From a bacterium (GTDB lineage Bacteria > Patescibacteriota > Gracilibacteria > Peribacterales > Peribacteraceae), in NCBI GenBank assembly GCA_029558515.1, contig JAKQEM010000041.1, forward strand, positions 26,921 through 90,920: DNA of 64,000 nt, written 5' to 3'. Below, one piece after another: positions 18,371 through 29,600 of this stretch (position 1 is the stretch's first letter; every line of letters begins with the position of its first letter). A program made the translations under genes and the position numbers. The notes under the pieces were generated by a model. It did no database searches. It was not told the DNA's origin and saw only the letters and a list, made by a program, of their open reading frames with translations.

Positions 18371-18405
18371 GCTTCCAGCATACTCCGCATGAGGTCATCC
18401 GACGG

Positions 18406-19665
18406 TCAGATCCGTGCTGCCGCAAGATGCATCCGCTTGCGCATCGTCACGAGTCCGATGATGGATCCGACGAGCGTCATCAGCAGCCACACGCCGGGGC
18501 CGCTGCCGGGCAGCGAGCCGCTTCCCTCCGTGGATGCGGACACAATGGGCGACGGTTGCACCTGTCCCGTGACGGGGCCGGACGTCAGCGCGGCGCCGGG
18601 CAGATCGATCACATGCGTGAGGCCGTCGGTGCGCGTGCCGTCCGCCTGCATCGCTCGGATGAACATGCCGAAGCTGCCGGGAGTCACGCCCGGAATGCGC
18701 ACCGCCGTGGTGGTCGGGGGTACGGTGGTCACGGCGCCGAAGGTGCGGCCGCCGTCCGTGGTTTGCAGCAGTTCGTAGCCCACGACGGGTTGGAGAGGAG
18801 CGCGCCAAGTGGCTTCCACCGTGAAGAGGCCGTTGCTCGGTTGCGCGCGGAGAATGAGGTCCGTGACGTCCGGTCCGGCTGCGGGGGAGGGCTGGGGGGA
18901 GGGCTGGGGAGAGGGGGAAGGGAGGGGGGGAGGAATGCGCCCCGTGAAGAGCATCGGCATTTGATCGGGGGAGATCGCAATGGTTTTGCCGTCAATGTCC
19001 GTCCCGGTGACGTCCATCTCCGGTCGCACGCGGTAGATGACGCCGGCCTTCTGCTCGGCGGTCGTGATGCGGAGCGTCATTCCCGAGGCGGTTACCCGGG
19101 AGAGGGGCAGGCGGACGCCGCCGGATGTTTCGATGATGAGTGCCTCAAGCGCCCGGTCCTGCGGCACGGAGACGGCGTGCGAGAAGGTGAGGAGCAGGTC
19201 GGTGGGCGAGAGGCTCTCCGCTTGTAGCAGGTGGAGCGTGGCGTCCGTATCGATTCCCGGGGGGGCGAGCGAGGGGGTGGTCTCCAGTGACGGGAGCGAA
19301 GACGACGAGAGGGTGATCGTCGCCTCTTCCACGAAGAACGGGCTCTCCTCGCCCTGTGCGTCCACCGCGAGCACCGCGACGGTCAGTGACTGAGCCGGAG
19401 GGACATTGCGCAGCAGATGCGTCGTGACCGATCCGTCCACCACTTCAAAATCGTCGAAGAGGCCGCCATGGTCCAGAATGGATTGCGTGCTGTAAAAGAT
19501 GCGGTACGAGGCGACGTCCTCCGTTACCGGCTGCCACGATACGCGCACGCCGTCTGCTTCCACTATCGTCGTGATGCCCGTGACGTTGCCCGGTGCGGCC
19601 AGAGCCACCGTCGGGATCACAAGCATCGTGAGGAGAACCAGGCCGAAACGCAGGCGCGATTGCAT
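18406..19665 (-). CDS. Fibronectin type III surface protein with C-terminal LPxSG-type sorting tail
   Basis: This is a 419-residue protein from ATG 19665 with a clear signal peptide (MQSRLRFGLVLLTMLVIPTVALA|APG). An FN3 domain follows (NVTGITTIVEADGVRVSWQP), then a beta-rich middle domain, a proline/serine linker (PSPSPQPSPQPSP) and a second FN3-like domain (VEATWRAPLQPVVGYELLQT). The C-terminus has a sorting-signal layout: SLPGSGPG, a hydrophobic span (VWLLMTLVGSIIGLVTM) and basic RKR. The LPGSG motif resembles both LPxTG and VPDSG-CTERM signals, and an exosortase is encoded at 646. It is probably displayed on the surface in an adhesive or structural role. Confidence 0.8.
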   Translation of the reverse strand: MQSRLRFGLVLLTMLVIPTVALAAPGNVTGITTIVEADGVRVSWQPVTEDVASYRIFYSTQSILDHGGLFDDFEVVDGSVTTHLLRNVPPAQSLTVAVLAVDAQGEESPFFVEEATITLSSSSLPSLETTPSLAPPGIDTDATLHLLQAESLSPTDLLLTFSHAVSVPQDRALEALIIETSGGVRLPLSRVTASGMTLRITTAEQKAGVIYRVRPEMDVTGTDIDGKTIAISPDQMPMLFTGRIPPPLPSPSPQPSPQPSPAAGPDVTDLILRAQPSNGLFTVEATWRAPLQPVVGYELLQTTDGGRTFGAVTTVPPTTTAVRIPGVTPGSFGMFIRAMQADGTRTDGLTHVIDLPGAALTSGPVTGQVQPSPIVSASTEGSGSLPGSGPGVWLLMTLVGSIIGLVTMRKRMHLAAARI

Positions 19666-19770
19666 GGGGGTGGGTGTGAGTATTTCTGGATATTGTAGCA
19701 GAACAATCGATTCTTGCCAATATGCGAACACGGCGTATGATGCGGATATTTCCCCCCTATTGTCTTAAAA

Positions 19771-20007
19771 ATGTCAAAATTTGCACGATTGCCGGGTCCG
19801 GATGATTTTTTTCCCACGCCTGCTGAAAAACAGGTCATGAGAAACTTGGGCGAATTTCACGAGCGATCCGGAGAAGGTGCATTTGTATATGGACTACCCA
19901 TGGAGCAACAGCGTGAATTTTTTGAGAATAAATTAAGACAGGATGTCGCCACGGAGCAACAGAATTCTGCTCGGAAAGTAGCCGAAACGAGAGCTCTTGC
20001 CGTGTGA
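19771..20007 (+). CDS. Small hypothetical protein, 78 residues
   Basis: The protein begins MSKFARLPGPDDFFPTPAEK and ends KVAETRALAV. It is hydrophilic and helical with no signal peptide or membrane segment. TATTGT lies 7 nt before the ATG, close to the leaderless pattern of other genes here. It sits alone on the plus strand between the FN3 and yebC genes, both on the minus strand. No homologue was recognised. Natural composition and the promoter position are the evidence that it is real. Confidence 0.55.
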   Translation: MSKFARLPGPDDFFPTPAEKQVMRNLGEFHERSGEGAFVYGLPMEQQREFFENKLRQDVATEQQNSARKVAETRALAV

Positions 20008-20040
20008 GGCCTGATGAGCGAGGGAGTCGAATACTTTCCC

Positions 20041-20799
20041 TTACGCCTCCAGAGAGGGAAGGAGCTCTTCCGCGATGTCCGCATTCGTGTGCACCTCGGA
20101 GACGTCGTCGTCTTCCTCCAAGAGTTCGATGATGTGCAGCAGTTTGCGGGCGGTTTCCAGGTCTTTGACGGTTGCTTTCTGCACGGGGACGAACTTCAGT
20201 CCCGCGGAGAGGATTTCCCACCCGTTGCTCTTCAGAAAATCCCGCACTTGCGACCAATCCGCCATGCCCGTCGTCACCGTCAGCACATCCCCTTCTTCCT
20301 CCAGATCTTCCGCACCGAAATCGATGAGCTCCAGTTCCAGCGTATTCCTCTCCCGCGTTCCGTGCTTCGTATCCTTCCCCGTCACCACGCCTTTCCGCTG
20401 AAACATCCAGAGCACCGATGCGGATTCCGCGAAGACGGCGCCGTGCTTCGTCAGGATCATCTTCACGCCGGAAAGCGTACGGTTCCTATTATCCGTCAGA
20501 CATTCCACAAGGACCGCGACATTCCCGGGTGCGATGCCCGCGTACAGGACCTCCTCCATTTGATCGCCCTTCAATGCGCCCGTTCCTTTTTTGATGGCGC
20601 GCTCGATATTCGCATTGGGAACGTTGTCCGCCTTGGCGTTGTCGATGGCCGTGCGCAAACTCGGGTTCATGTCGGCATCGCCGCCGCGCTGGGCCGCGAT
20701 TTGGATCAGCTTGGCATGACGTGTATAGATCTTCCCGCGAGCGGAATCCGCTGCGGTTTTCTTGACCCGAATATTATGCCATTTGCTATGACCGGACAT
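20041..20799 (-). CDS. yebC: YebC/PmpR/TACO1-family protein
   Basis: This 252-residue protein has the family N-terminus MSGHSKWHNIRVKKTAADSA and then GKIYTRHAKLIQIAAQRGGD, NPSLRTAIDNAKADNVPNAN and IERAIKKGTG. Domains II and III follow (YAGIAPGNVAVLVECLTDN, GAVFAESASVLWMFQRKG). Members are described either as DNA-binding transcriptional regulators or, more recently, as translation factors that relieve ribosome stalling. Length and motifs are complete. The ribosomal protein genes rpsR and rpsF lie upstream on the same strand, separated by about 200 bp holding repeats. Confidence 0.95.
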   Translation of the reverse strand: MSGHSKWHNIRVKKTAADSARGKIYTRHAKLIQIAAQRGGDADMNPSLRTAIDNAKADNVPNANIERAIKKGTGALKGDQMEEVLYAGIAPGNVAVLVECLTDNRNRTLSGVKMILTKHGAVFAESASVLWMFQRKGVVTGKDTKHGTRERNTLELELIDFGAEDLEEEGDVLTVTTGMADWSQVRDFLKSNGWEILSAGLKFVPVQKATVKDLETARKLLHIIELLEEDDDVSEVHTNADIAEELLPSLEA

Positions 20800-20829
20800 G
20801 GATCATGAGGAAAAGAAATATGTTGCTTG

Positions 20830-20857
20830 CCCTGAGCGAGCGGAGCGAGTCGAAGGG
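20830..20857. repeat. Palindromic intergenic repeat
   Basis: A GC-rich inverted repeat starting CCCTGAGCGAGC and ending GAGTCGAAGGG. Related sequence (CCCTTCGACT ... GCTCAGGG) recurs at 61976-62013 and, altered, at 63852 onward. All copies are intergenic. Confidence 0.6.
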
Positions 20858-20973
20858 TGCCACTTGCTGTGCCCGGACATTGGGAGGAGGAAAGAGTGAT
20901 CGGAGTATATCGCAAATTCGTATCCTCGTTGATTCGTTATCTGGTTATTTCGAATGATCCCTCATGCCACTAC

Positions 20974-21008
20974 GAAGGAACGAAATAACGAAGAAACGAA
21001 GTAACGCT
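20974..21008. repeat. Heptamer array directly downstream of rpsR
   Basis: Five units: GAAGGAA, CGAAATA, ACGAAGA, AACGAAG, TAACGCT. The last unit touches the rpsR stop codon (21008-21010). Looser complementary sequence lies at 20918-20952 (TTCGTTAT, GGTTATTTCG), so a hairpin is possible. Confidence 0.6.
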
Positions 21009-21259
21009 TACTTCCGGTACGCCAACATACCCAGAAATCGCGCGCGTTCCACGGCTTCGCGGAGCTTCTTCTGATGACGCAGACACACGCCGGAGTAGTA
21101 GCGGCTGCGGATGTTGCCGAAGTAATCGATGAACGGCTTGAGGACACCGTAATCTTTGTAGTCAATGTGCGCGGTGCCGCTCTCGCAGAAAGCGCACTTT
21201 TTGAGGCGGGGATCGCCACGCTGCTGTTGCTTCTGGGAAGAGCGGGAAGGGGAAGCCAT
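21008..21259 (-). CDS. rpsR: 30S ribosomal protein bS18
   Basis: This 83-residue protein has the bS18 core KCAFCESGTAHIDYKDYGVLK, then PFIDYFGNIRSRYYSGVCLRHQKKL and REAVERARFLGMLAYR. The Ser/Gln/Arg-rich N-terminus is typical. bS18 binds bS6 on the small-subunit platform. It follows rpsF, but the single-stranded DNA-binding protein gene often found between them is absent and a heptamer array lies there instead. A CxxC pair (CAFC) and a later Cys may bind zinc. Confidence 0.96.
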   Translation of the reverse strand: MASPSRSSQKQQQRGDPRLKKCAFCESGTAHIDYKDYGVLKPFIDYFGNIRSRYYSGVCLRHQKKLREAVERARFLGMLAYRK

Positions 21260-21281
21260 GGGGGAGGGGGGACGGGGACGG

Positions 21282-21323
21282 GGGACTAGGGACTAGGGAT
21301 TGGAGATTGGGGACTAGGGATTG
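21282..21323. repeat. Heptamer array between rpsF and rpsR
   Basis: Six units: GGGACTA, GGGACTA, GGGATTG, GAGATTG, GGGACTA, GGGATTG. It begins 15 bp downstream of the rpsF stop, within the 79-bp gap to rpsR. Confidence 0.75.
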
Positions 21324-21338
21324 GGGGCAGAGAACTCG

Positions 21339-21887
21339 TCAGATGTCCAGATCTTTGTCGGAGATCAGTTTGTCGAGCTGCGCGTTCAGGGCTTCGCCCG
21401 TGACGGCGGGTTTCTCTTTCTTGGCAGCGGCGGGTGCCGCCTTGCGCTTTGCCTTGTCGAGCATCTGCTTCTTGAGACGTTCCTCTTTCTCCGAGATGCG
21501 GGTGGCATCTTCCAGGCGCGCTTTCTCTTTCCACTGCTTCTCGGCATTGGCGAAGGAGCGAATCTCCAGACCTTCCGGCGGCTTGACGATCATGTGGCGG
21601 AGGACGCCTTTCAGGATCCGCAGCTGCTGGTCGATGTCCTTCAGCTTGCGGGGGTCGAGCTCCTGGTAGTAGATGATGAAGTTTGCCTCCGCACATCCGC
21701 CGATCTTGTAGGCGAGTCCCCGGCGGCCCCAAACATCCCGGAAGATTTCCTTTGCTTTGGCATCGGCGAAAATGCCGTCGATTGCTTTCAACAGTTCGGC
21801 CTCTTCCTTCTGATGCATCGGGAACGGGTAGAGGACTGCGATCTCGTAGAGACGGACGTCCTCGGAGGTGGGGGTGTAGCTAACCAT
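21339..21887 (-). CDS. rpsF: 30S ribosomal protein bS6 with a long Lys-rich C-terminal extension
   Basis: This is a 182-residue protein from ATG 21887 (MVSYTPTSEDVRLYEIAVLY); the frame continues 30 codons upstream without protein character. The bS6 core is seen in RLYEIAVLYPFP, VWGRRGLAYKIGG, ANFIIYYQELDPRKLKDID and RILKGVLRHMIVKPP. bS6 is usually 95-135 residues; here about 80 residues of charged helix (EKQWKEKARLEDATRISEKE, then KRKAAPAAAKKEKP) follow the core. Long tails occur on ribosomal proteins in CPR genomes. The gene pairs with rpsR downstream. Confidence 0.93.
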   Translation of the reverse strand: MVSYTPTSEDVRLYEIAVLYPFPMHQKEEAELLKAIDGIFADAKAKEIFRDVWGRRGLAYKIGGCAEANFIIYYQELDPRKLKDIDQQLRILKGVLRHMIVKPPEGLEIRSFANAEKQWKEKARLEDATRISEKEERLKKQMLDKAKRKAAPAAAKKEKPAVTGEALNAQLDKLISDKDLDI

Positions 21888-22028
21888 ATGGGGCGGTTCG
21901 TGGGTAAAACCATGTACCCAAGCGGCACATGGGAAACGCTGGACGGCGACTATAGAAAAGGAGAGAGGCAGCGTCAAGCCTTTTTGGCCTCACTCGCCTC
22001 TCCGGCATACGCTTCGCCATGGCTCCCG

Positions 22029-23579
22029 TCAGCCGGCAGGTACGTGCGGATGCTCGCACTGCAACAGATACGCCGCAGCGCCCTGCTCCCGCAGGACGGA
22101 CACGACGGTGACGCGGGGGCGGAGCACACGCTCCAGTATGTCGCCGCCCAGCGTGCCGCGTCCCGCCACCACGACCCACACGCGCGTCAGGGGAGCACGC
22201 TCTTGGCACACATGCAGCAGATCTTCCTTCAGCGCTTCGAACGTGACAGTCGGCTTCATATCTTCCCACTGACCGATGAGTGCGAGATCCCGCAATGCGG
22301 TGTGCGTGTAATAGCGATAGGAAAATCGTGCGGTCGGATGCACGCGGAGCAGATCGGAAGGCTGACGCTCCTGCTCCAAACGCGCCAGTAACGGCTGCAT
22401 CTCCGCGATCATCCAGGATAATTTGTCATTGGCCGTGTGCGCATTGAGCGGAGGAATCAGCAGAGCCAGCACCGTGAACGCCACGACGGGACCGGCGCTC
22501 CCCATGCTGCGTGCGACGCGCTCCAGACCGATGGATGCGATGCTGATGACCAGCGGGATCAAGAAGAATGACGGTCGCATCCCTCCGAAGGGATAGAGGC
22601 GCACCATGGATGCACCCACCGTCGTTGCCAACAGAACCACCGGCGCGCTGCTCGCCGCAGGAGAGCGACGAAACATGTGGAGCCATCCTATGCCCGTCAG
22701 CACTACGCCCGCCACTGCGACGCCCTGCTGTACGGCGTGCCAAGCAGCAGCCTGTCCGAACCCGTACAGGGCAAATTGCCACAACTGCCGTACGGCGACG
22801 ATCATGGCGGAGGGGCTGAAGGGGAGAGGCAGGAACTGATCGATCTGATCCCAGTAATCAAACAGCCACGGCGTTTGTTCCGGCCGGACAATGAAGAAGA
22901 ATTGAAGAACGAACAGCATCCCCGCCCCCAAGGTATAGAACGCCGTTTCCCCCCATCTGCGCCATTGCGGCAGAACATCCGCACGCAAAAGGAGACGGAG
23001 AGAGATCATCGGCACTGCGAAGATCGCCGGATGTGACAACCCGATTCCCAGACACGTTGCGAGCAAGAGGAGCACCCATGATCGCCATCCTCCTCCGCGC
23101 GCATGCCGCTCCGTGATGCACAAAAGCGCCAACAGGACGCATGCATCCGTGGAATACTGCTTGAGTTCGTGCGCGTACAGAAGAGCCAGAGGATGGAACG
23201 CCCACAGCAGAGCGGCGATCCATGAGGCGGGGAGACTGTGAGACCAAAGGTAGGTCAGCCGACCGATCAGCGCGACGGACGCGACCCCCGCGATGGCCGG
23301 CAGGAGTCGCAGTGTCGCCTCTGAGTACCCCAGCACTCCCGTGATCCAACGGACGATCAACAGAAAGAGCGGCGGCGTCGACTGGGCGTACCAGTCCGGG
23401 AACAGCATGTCGCGCAGTGTCGGCGCATCGATGCTGAGCGCCACCCATGCTTCATCCGTCCAGAGGTCATACAATCCCAAATCAGCGAAACGCAGCCATG
23501 CTCCTGCCAAAAGGATCACGCATCCCACCGGGAACCATGCGCCATGCACTTGAGTGAACGCGGCAAACAATCTTCGCAT
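22029..23579 (-). CDS. Membrane glycosyltransferase of the GT39/GT83 (ArnT/PMT) type
   Basis: This 516-residue protein has about ten to twelve hydrophobic segments and a C-terminal soluble part. The first extracytoplasmic loop carries DLGLYDLWTDEAWVALS, the acidic motif of GT-C enzymes in the ArnT/protein-mannosyltransferase group, followed by STPPLFLLIVRW. The family transfers sugars from polyprenyl-phosphate donors to lipids or proteins outside the membrane. TACGAT lies exactly 6 nt before the ATG. The huge surface lipoprotein gene lies 24 bp upstream on the same strand; glycosylation of that protein is a possible but unproven link. Confidence 0.8.
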   Translation of the reverse strand: MRRLFAAFTQVHGAWFPVGCVILLAGAWLRFADLGLYDLWTDEAWVALSIDAPTLRDMLFPDWYAQSTPPLFLLIVRWITGVLGYSEATLRLLPAIAGVASVALIGRLTYLWSHSLPASWIAALLWAFHPLALLYAHELKQYSTDACVLLALLCITERHARGGGWRSWVLLLLATCLGIGLSHPAIFAVPMISLRLLLRADVLPQWRRWGETAFYTLGAGMLFVLQFFFIVRPEQTPWLFDYWDQIDQFLPLPFSPSAMIVAVRQLWQFALYGFGQAAAWHAVQQGVAVAGVVLTGIGWLHMFRRSPAASSAPVVLLATTVGASMVRLYPFGGMRPSFFLIPLVISIASIGLERVARSMGSAGPVVAFTVLALLIPPLNAHTANDKLSWMIAEMQPLLARLEQERQPSDLLRVHPTARFSYRYYTHTALRDLALIGQWEDMKPTVTFEALKEDLLHVCQERAPLTRVWVVVAGRGTLGGDILERVLRPRVTVVSVLREQGAAAYLLQCEHPHVPAG

Positions 23580-23603
23580 GCGTGCATCGTACCGAATGCG
23601 TTG

Positions 23604-26600
23604 TCAGAGCGCACTCGCCGTGATCGTGACCGTCGTTTGATAGGTGCCGCTCGGCTGGATCTTCAGCGCACCGATTTCGACGCGCAGGGAGAGCTGCTCC
23701 GTTGATCCGCTCGGGTCGGTGGCGCTGTCACGACTCACGACTACGGTCGATCCCGTGCCGACATTGAGCCACTTTTCGTCCGTCGAATCGGTTCCCCACT
23801 TGGCGTCCGTATCGGTACTCGCCGAGCGCAGACGACCGCCCCACGCCGATGCGGTCTCAGCGACGGACCACGTCTCGGGCACGTCGGCAGTTGTCGGCCG
23901 GTACGGCGGAATCGTGTGTTCCAACGGATCGATGAGTGAGCCGGTCGCGGTACCGCCGCTGCCAGAGAGCACTTGCCAATTCAAGCTGTATCCCGTTGGA
24001 TTCGTGGTGCTGACCGTACAGAGGAAGGTCGTGTCCGCCGTGCCGCTGAAGAGGATGCTCCCGATGGCGGCTTGCAGCGCGCAGCTCAGAGAGACTTCGG
24101 AGGATACAGACTCTTCTTGCCGGTAGCCCGCGTCCAATACGTAGGTATCGGATGTGCTCGGGCCGATGATCGGTTCGCCGAGCGTGTCGGCCAGGAGGTA
24201 GTTGCTCGAGAGTGCCGCCTCCCCGCCGCCGGCAGCGATCACATCCGGTGACAATTGATGTGTGGTGCTCAACAGCGGTTGCCATTCTCCCTGGCCGGCC
24301 GTGCCGGACAAACCCGTTATCACCCAATCTTCTCCCTCAACGGACACAGTAATACCCTCCGTGCTGACCCCCTCGGCCGTTTCAATGATTTCCCCTTCTT
24401 CGTTCGCCAGGAAACTCCAATCGTCTTCGTCCGTACATCCGATGGTCGCCTTGCCGTTGCATATGCGCAGCGCATTGTGCTCAGCACTCTTGGGGACTGC
24501 AAGGCTATAGGGGACGGTGATGCCGGCATGCACGGTTGCGCCGTGGAATACGGAGGAGAACAGAGAGGTGTCACGCAGGATCGTGAGTGTGCTGAAATCC
24601 AGTTCCCCTGTGTCAAAATCAAAGGATACGTCCGCCACTCTTCCCGATAGATACAGCAGGCGAACCGTTTGCACTCCCACCTGTCGCACCTGCGTCACGT
24701 CGACGGAGATATTGTTTGCCAGCACCGCATCGTGATCGTTCGAAGGGAGTGCACTGATGTCATGTCCCGCGTAGATCACAATCGCGCTTCCGTCGGCGAT
24801 GTTCGTGGCGGGGAGCGTCGTCGTCGTCTGTTCGTTGCCCACCGTATCCAGGGCGCTCTGATTGGTAATGGAGCTCACCGTGAGATCCGCGGACTCATTT
24901 CCGGCTTGCACAACGTACGTGCCGCTCAATGTCGTGCCCTGTCTGGTGGAAAGAACGACGCTTTCTCCCGTATCCAGCATGACGGTGAGCACGGAGCTCT
25001 CCGACAGTGTTTCATCGTAGGTTGCGATGATTTCGATGGTCGCCCCGGAGCTGTACGTGCCATCCGCTGTTCCCGAGGAAAATGACAGAAGATCCGGATC
25101 ATCCGTATCCACGGTCAGCGTCACGGTGTTGCTCGCAGCGCTCTCGATATCCACTGCACTCGTTTCCTTGGCGTGCAAAACGTACGTTTGATCCGTCAGT
25201 GTGGAGGTGGTGCAACTCCAGGCGAAGTCGGGGCCGGCGCCCACCGTGGTGAGGCAGAGCACGGTCGCGCCGCTGTACGCTTTCAGCACATTGGCTGCTT
25301 CCGATCCGGTTCCCGTGAGGATCGGGGTCGCGGAACCCGTGGAAGAACCTGTGACGGGAGAGAGGATGGTGGGGGGAGTGGGGGGAGTGGCGGCGAACAA
25401 CCAATTCGTCGTATTCCCGTTGTCGACGCAATCTTCGGAGTCGGTGAGGCACACGAGCTCTTGCCCCCCGCTTGCGTCACTGTCTTGCACATCCAAGTAC
25501 TTGAGGAACTCTTGCGTCCCACTGTCTCCGTCCACTAACAGATTCGACGCACTTCCCGTTTTTGTGCTTCTCACGCTCAGCAATCCCCCCTCGACTCCCA
25601 TCAGATTCAACGCTCCTGAGAACGACTGTCGCGCAGAGTGATCGAAGAACAGGGTCGTGGCCGCCGTCACCATTTTTGTGAAACTACCGAAGATCGTGCT
25701 GCCCGACACGGTCTGTGCCACGCCGTCCGCGGCATCCAGCGTCACGGTTCCGCCTCTCGCAGTAAATTCTCCTTGATTCACCCAGTTTCCCGCGACGGTA
25801 ATGCCGTAATTACCGCTCGAGACATCGAGCGTGGCATCATAGAGCCGGAGGCTGCCGTTGATGTCCAGCGCGCTCCCGAGGACATACATGCCGCTCCCTG
25901 TCACCGGTGCTCCGCTGGCGAGTGATGCCACTTCCGAAGCGGAAAGTGCCCTGTTATAGATGCGGACGTCGTCGAGGAGACCGTCCAGATAATTGTATGA
26001 CGTCTGATCATTTTGATTATTTTGGTATCGGCCAATATTCAGATTCTTTGTCGTTTCCGGGAAATTGGACGACGAGTATGTCTGCGGGGTCTCCCCGATG
26101 CCGTTTTTGAAGAATGAAATGGCGGTTTTGTCATAGGTGACAGCAACATGCGTCCATTCTCCCAGCGCGACGGTTGCCGAAGAGTATAAGCAGTGCCATC
26201 CGCTCAAATATGTGCAGAATCCTATTTGGTTTGAAGCATTGGTCCCAACCTCATAACGCAAATCATTGGTGTACGGTTCTCCTTTGCCCAAAAAATCACC
26301 ATTTATTTCTTGCAGATTGATCCAGAGGCTCCACGTTGCGGGAACAGTTTTCCCGACATTGACAGTGGCTGCATGCGGAACGTCCACATAATCATCCACT
26401 CCATCGAACTCCAGCCCTCCTGCGTTGAAACTTCGGAGGGCAGGCGCACCGGCAACCCAGCCCGTAGAGGTCTGCACACCCGTGTAGTTGGTGAGCGTTC
26501 CGTTGTTCCCATTCCCCGAATCATCCCGCGCGACCGTGCTCCCCGATCCGTCATCAAACTTCCAGTAGCCGACGAGGCCGTTGTGAATCGTCAGATTCCG

Positions 26601-29600
26601 AAACGCATTGCTCCCCATGGTCAATTGCTCGGGCGCTCCTGCGTCGCCGTCTAATGCAATCAAGGAGGTCCCCGTAGAAGTGGTGAACGTTCCGGCACTC
26701 GTCACAATCGATCCGCTGACCGTGAGTCCGTTCGTCCCCATGGCCATGCTCCCGAGGACGGTGAGGTCATGCGTCTTCACTCTGCCCCCCGGCACGAATT
26801 CCGTGGCGCCGTAGATGGAAGAATCCCACACAAAAAGCTCCTTCCCTGAGGCAAGCTGCAAGGTGGCATCGGAATCTGTCATCCGGTAGATTGCGCCGAT
26901 ATCCGTATCGCCGACGTTATCCGCCGCGGCGAGGTGCGCGTTCGTCACCGTCCCCCCCGTCTCGCTGCGCACGATCAGCCTGTTCTGGTAGATGTTCACT
27001 CCGGTCATCGTCGATCCTGAAGATATGGTGACCGTCACGCCCTGCGGGCTGGCATTGTTATTCAGGTACACGGTTGCAACCGCTCCCGCCTGCAGGCCGG
27101 CGCCAGAAAGTGTGAACCAACCTTGTGCGTCCGTCGTGACGGATTCGGCGTCGGAGAGGCCGCCGATGCTGAGGGAGACGGTGGTGGAGGCGAGAGGCGT
27201 CACGCCTTCGTCGCTGAACGCGCGGCCGGTGATGGGGTGGCGCGGCGACATCGGGTTTGCGACCGTTTCGCCGAAGATGTCGTCCGGAGCAGGATCAGTC
27301 CACGTCGCGCAGATGCGCTCATCGGACATCAGGTTCACGGTAACGTTGCGCAGATCCGCTGCGGAACTGTTCAGTGCGGCGCTCTCGGCCCCCCAGGTCG
27401 TCATGCCATCCGTTGATTTTTTGTAGACGACATTATGCGCGGACGTCGTTCCGGTTTGGTAGACGGCGTAGATGTCTCCATTGTTTTCATCGCGCGAGAG
27501 CACCACGTCGAGCACGCTGCCGTTTGTGATCACATCGGTCTTCGTCGTCCAACTCATGAGGGATGTCGCAGTGTTGTACGCACCCGTCGCCGTACGGATG
27601 TCGTCATCCGTCCCGATGGTGGCGATATCCGCGAGGTAGGCAAGGTAGATCGTGTTATCGGATCTGCGGAGAGTGGCGGCGATGGTCTTCGCATAGGTCG
27701 TGTTGTCCGCCGCTTCCGCATCAATGGTCTGCCATGCTGCCGTCCACGCGTCCCCGGTGCTGTCGTAGGCCTTGTAGCGCACATCTTCTGCGGAAATATC
27801 ATGGTTCAGCAGCAGGACATCTCCGCCGGGGAGCGGCAGGAGAATCACGGCATCATCCGCCTGATCCGTAATACCCGTCCCTTCCTTCGCCCAATTGCTT
27901 GCAGTGCCGCAGGAATCTCCGCTGATGGTGCAGGCGAGCGGTGCATCGTAGTCGGTATCCGCTTCGGAGGTGACGACGAAGAGTCTCCCGTCGGTGGATT
28001 TTGTGATGGAAACGGAATTGGTTACTCCCAGCGCAGCAGTCACGTTCGTCACGTTCGTTTCGCCGAGTTGCGCATCGCCGCTCGAGGTATCGATGCGTTC
28101 GTAGTGAATGTCGTCCGTCCCGGAATCGATCATGGCGATGTGGATGAAGTTGCCGGTCGTGTCGCCGGGCGTCCAGCGATCGTACCAGACGGCCATGCCG
28201 ACCACGGTGCCCGCCATGAGGACGACGGGTGTTCCCCAGTTGGCGCCGCCGTCCGTTGTTTTGGCATAGACGGCATCATTGGCGTTGGTGGCGTCGACAT
28301 AGAATGCATAGCAGACGAGATCCGTCACGCAGACAACCAAGGGATTTTCATTCATGTGCGCCGCCGTGGTGGTCGTGACGCTGTCATCGATGGTGACCGC
28401 GGCGTCATTTGCGATTTGCCACGTGCGCTGTTCGTGCAGCGATGGGTCGCTCGTTTTGTTCATGGCATCCAATCGCAAGGGGCCGATCAGATAAAACTGC
28501 GGGGAAATATCCGGCGCGTCGTAGAGGTAGCTGAAGGTGGCGGTTTCTCCTTTCTTCCAAGACCCCTGCCAGCTGATGGTTTGCCCTTGAGAGTTGTGAG
28601 TTTCGTTGTTCTCATCACGCAAGACTCTCAACTCATGACTGATAGGAGAAATGTCGGAGAGGACAAATCCATCGGGAACAGTATCCGTGATCGTTCCTTC
28701 AAAGTCCTCGAAGAACTCCACGGTGACGGTCATGGAAGACGGGCCGAACGGGTAGAGGCGGGTGGCGGCGGTGCGAGTAATGATCACGGGAGGCGCGGGA
28801 GCAACGGTCACCTCTGTTTCCATCATGGAGAGGGAGTGCACGTCCGTGTGACGATCGGCCCGGAGGCGCAGCGCGTACGTCCCCGTTTCCGTAAACAGGA
28901 CATCCGTCTCGTAATCGGGCGAGAGGAGGCCGACCGTTTTTTCCCCACAGGTATTCGTTCTTCGAATGGTGCCCGCCGCAGTGGAGAGAGTGGTCGTCGT
29001 GCCGGAGGGGGCGACGACGGTGAGCAGCAGTGCCGCGTCACACACGATCTCACCGTACGCGTCCAGCACGCCGATCGCGATGTGTCCGGTATCGCCGGGG
29101 CGGTACCGATCGGCATCGGTGTTCAAGGCGAGCACTCCCCATGGGAACATCTGTTCCGTCGTCTCGACTGTTCCTGTCTGTTGATTGGTGCGTGTGAGAA
29201 GGAGCGTGTAGAAACCCGGCGTGAAGCGGCGGTCATCCATGCTGATCGTTGCCCCGCCGTCCTCAAAGTGATAGTGCGGTTCAATCGTATTCCCCCGCGG
29301 GCCCCGTAGCAGCACCGAGGGCGCCCGTCCGTTCTCCGTCGGTCCGTTTCCGCCTCCGTCACCATTGTCGCGGGCGGGATCGGAAGGGGGAGGAGTCGCG
29401 GGAGGGGTGGCACCCGCGGACGGGTATGTTTCCGCTGCGGGGTTACGCACGTTGTTCGTGGGCGCTCTGACCGAAGGTACTCCTCCTCCGCCATGGATCG
29501 CGAGCCGTGTGCCGTACGGAACGGAGCCGGAGGGGGTGGGAGTCTCATTGCCTGTGTCCTTTGCCGCCGGTCCGCCGATGACCGGTTTCTCTCCTACCAT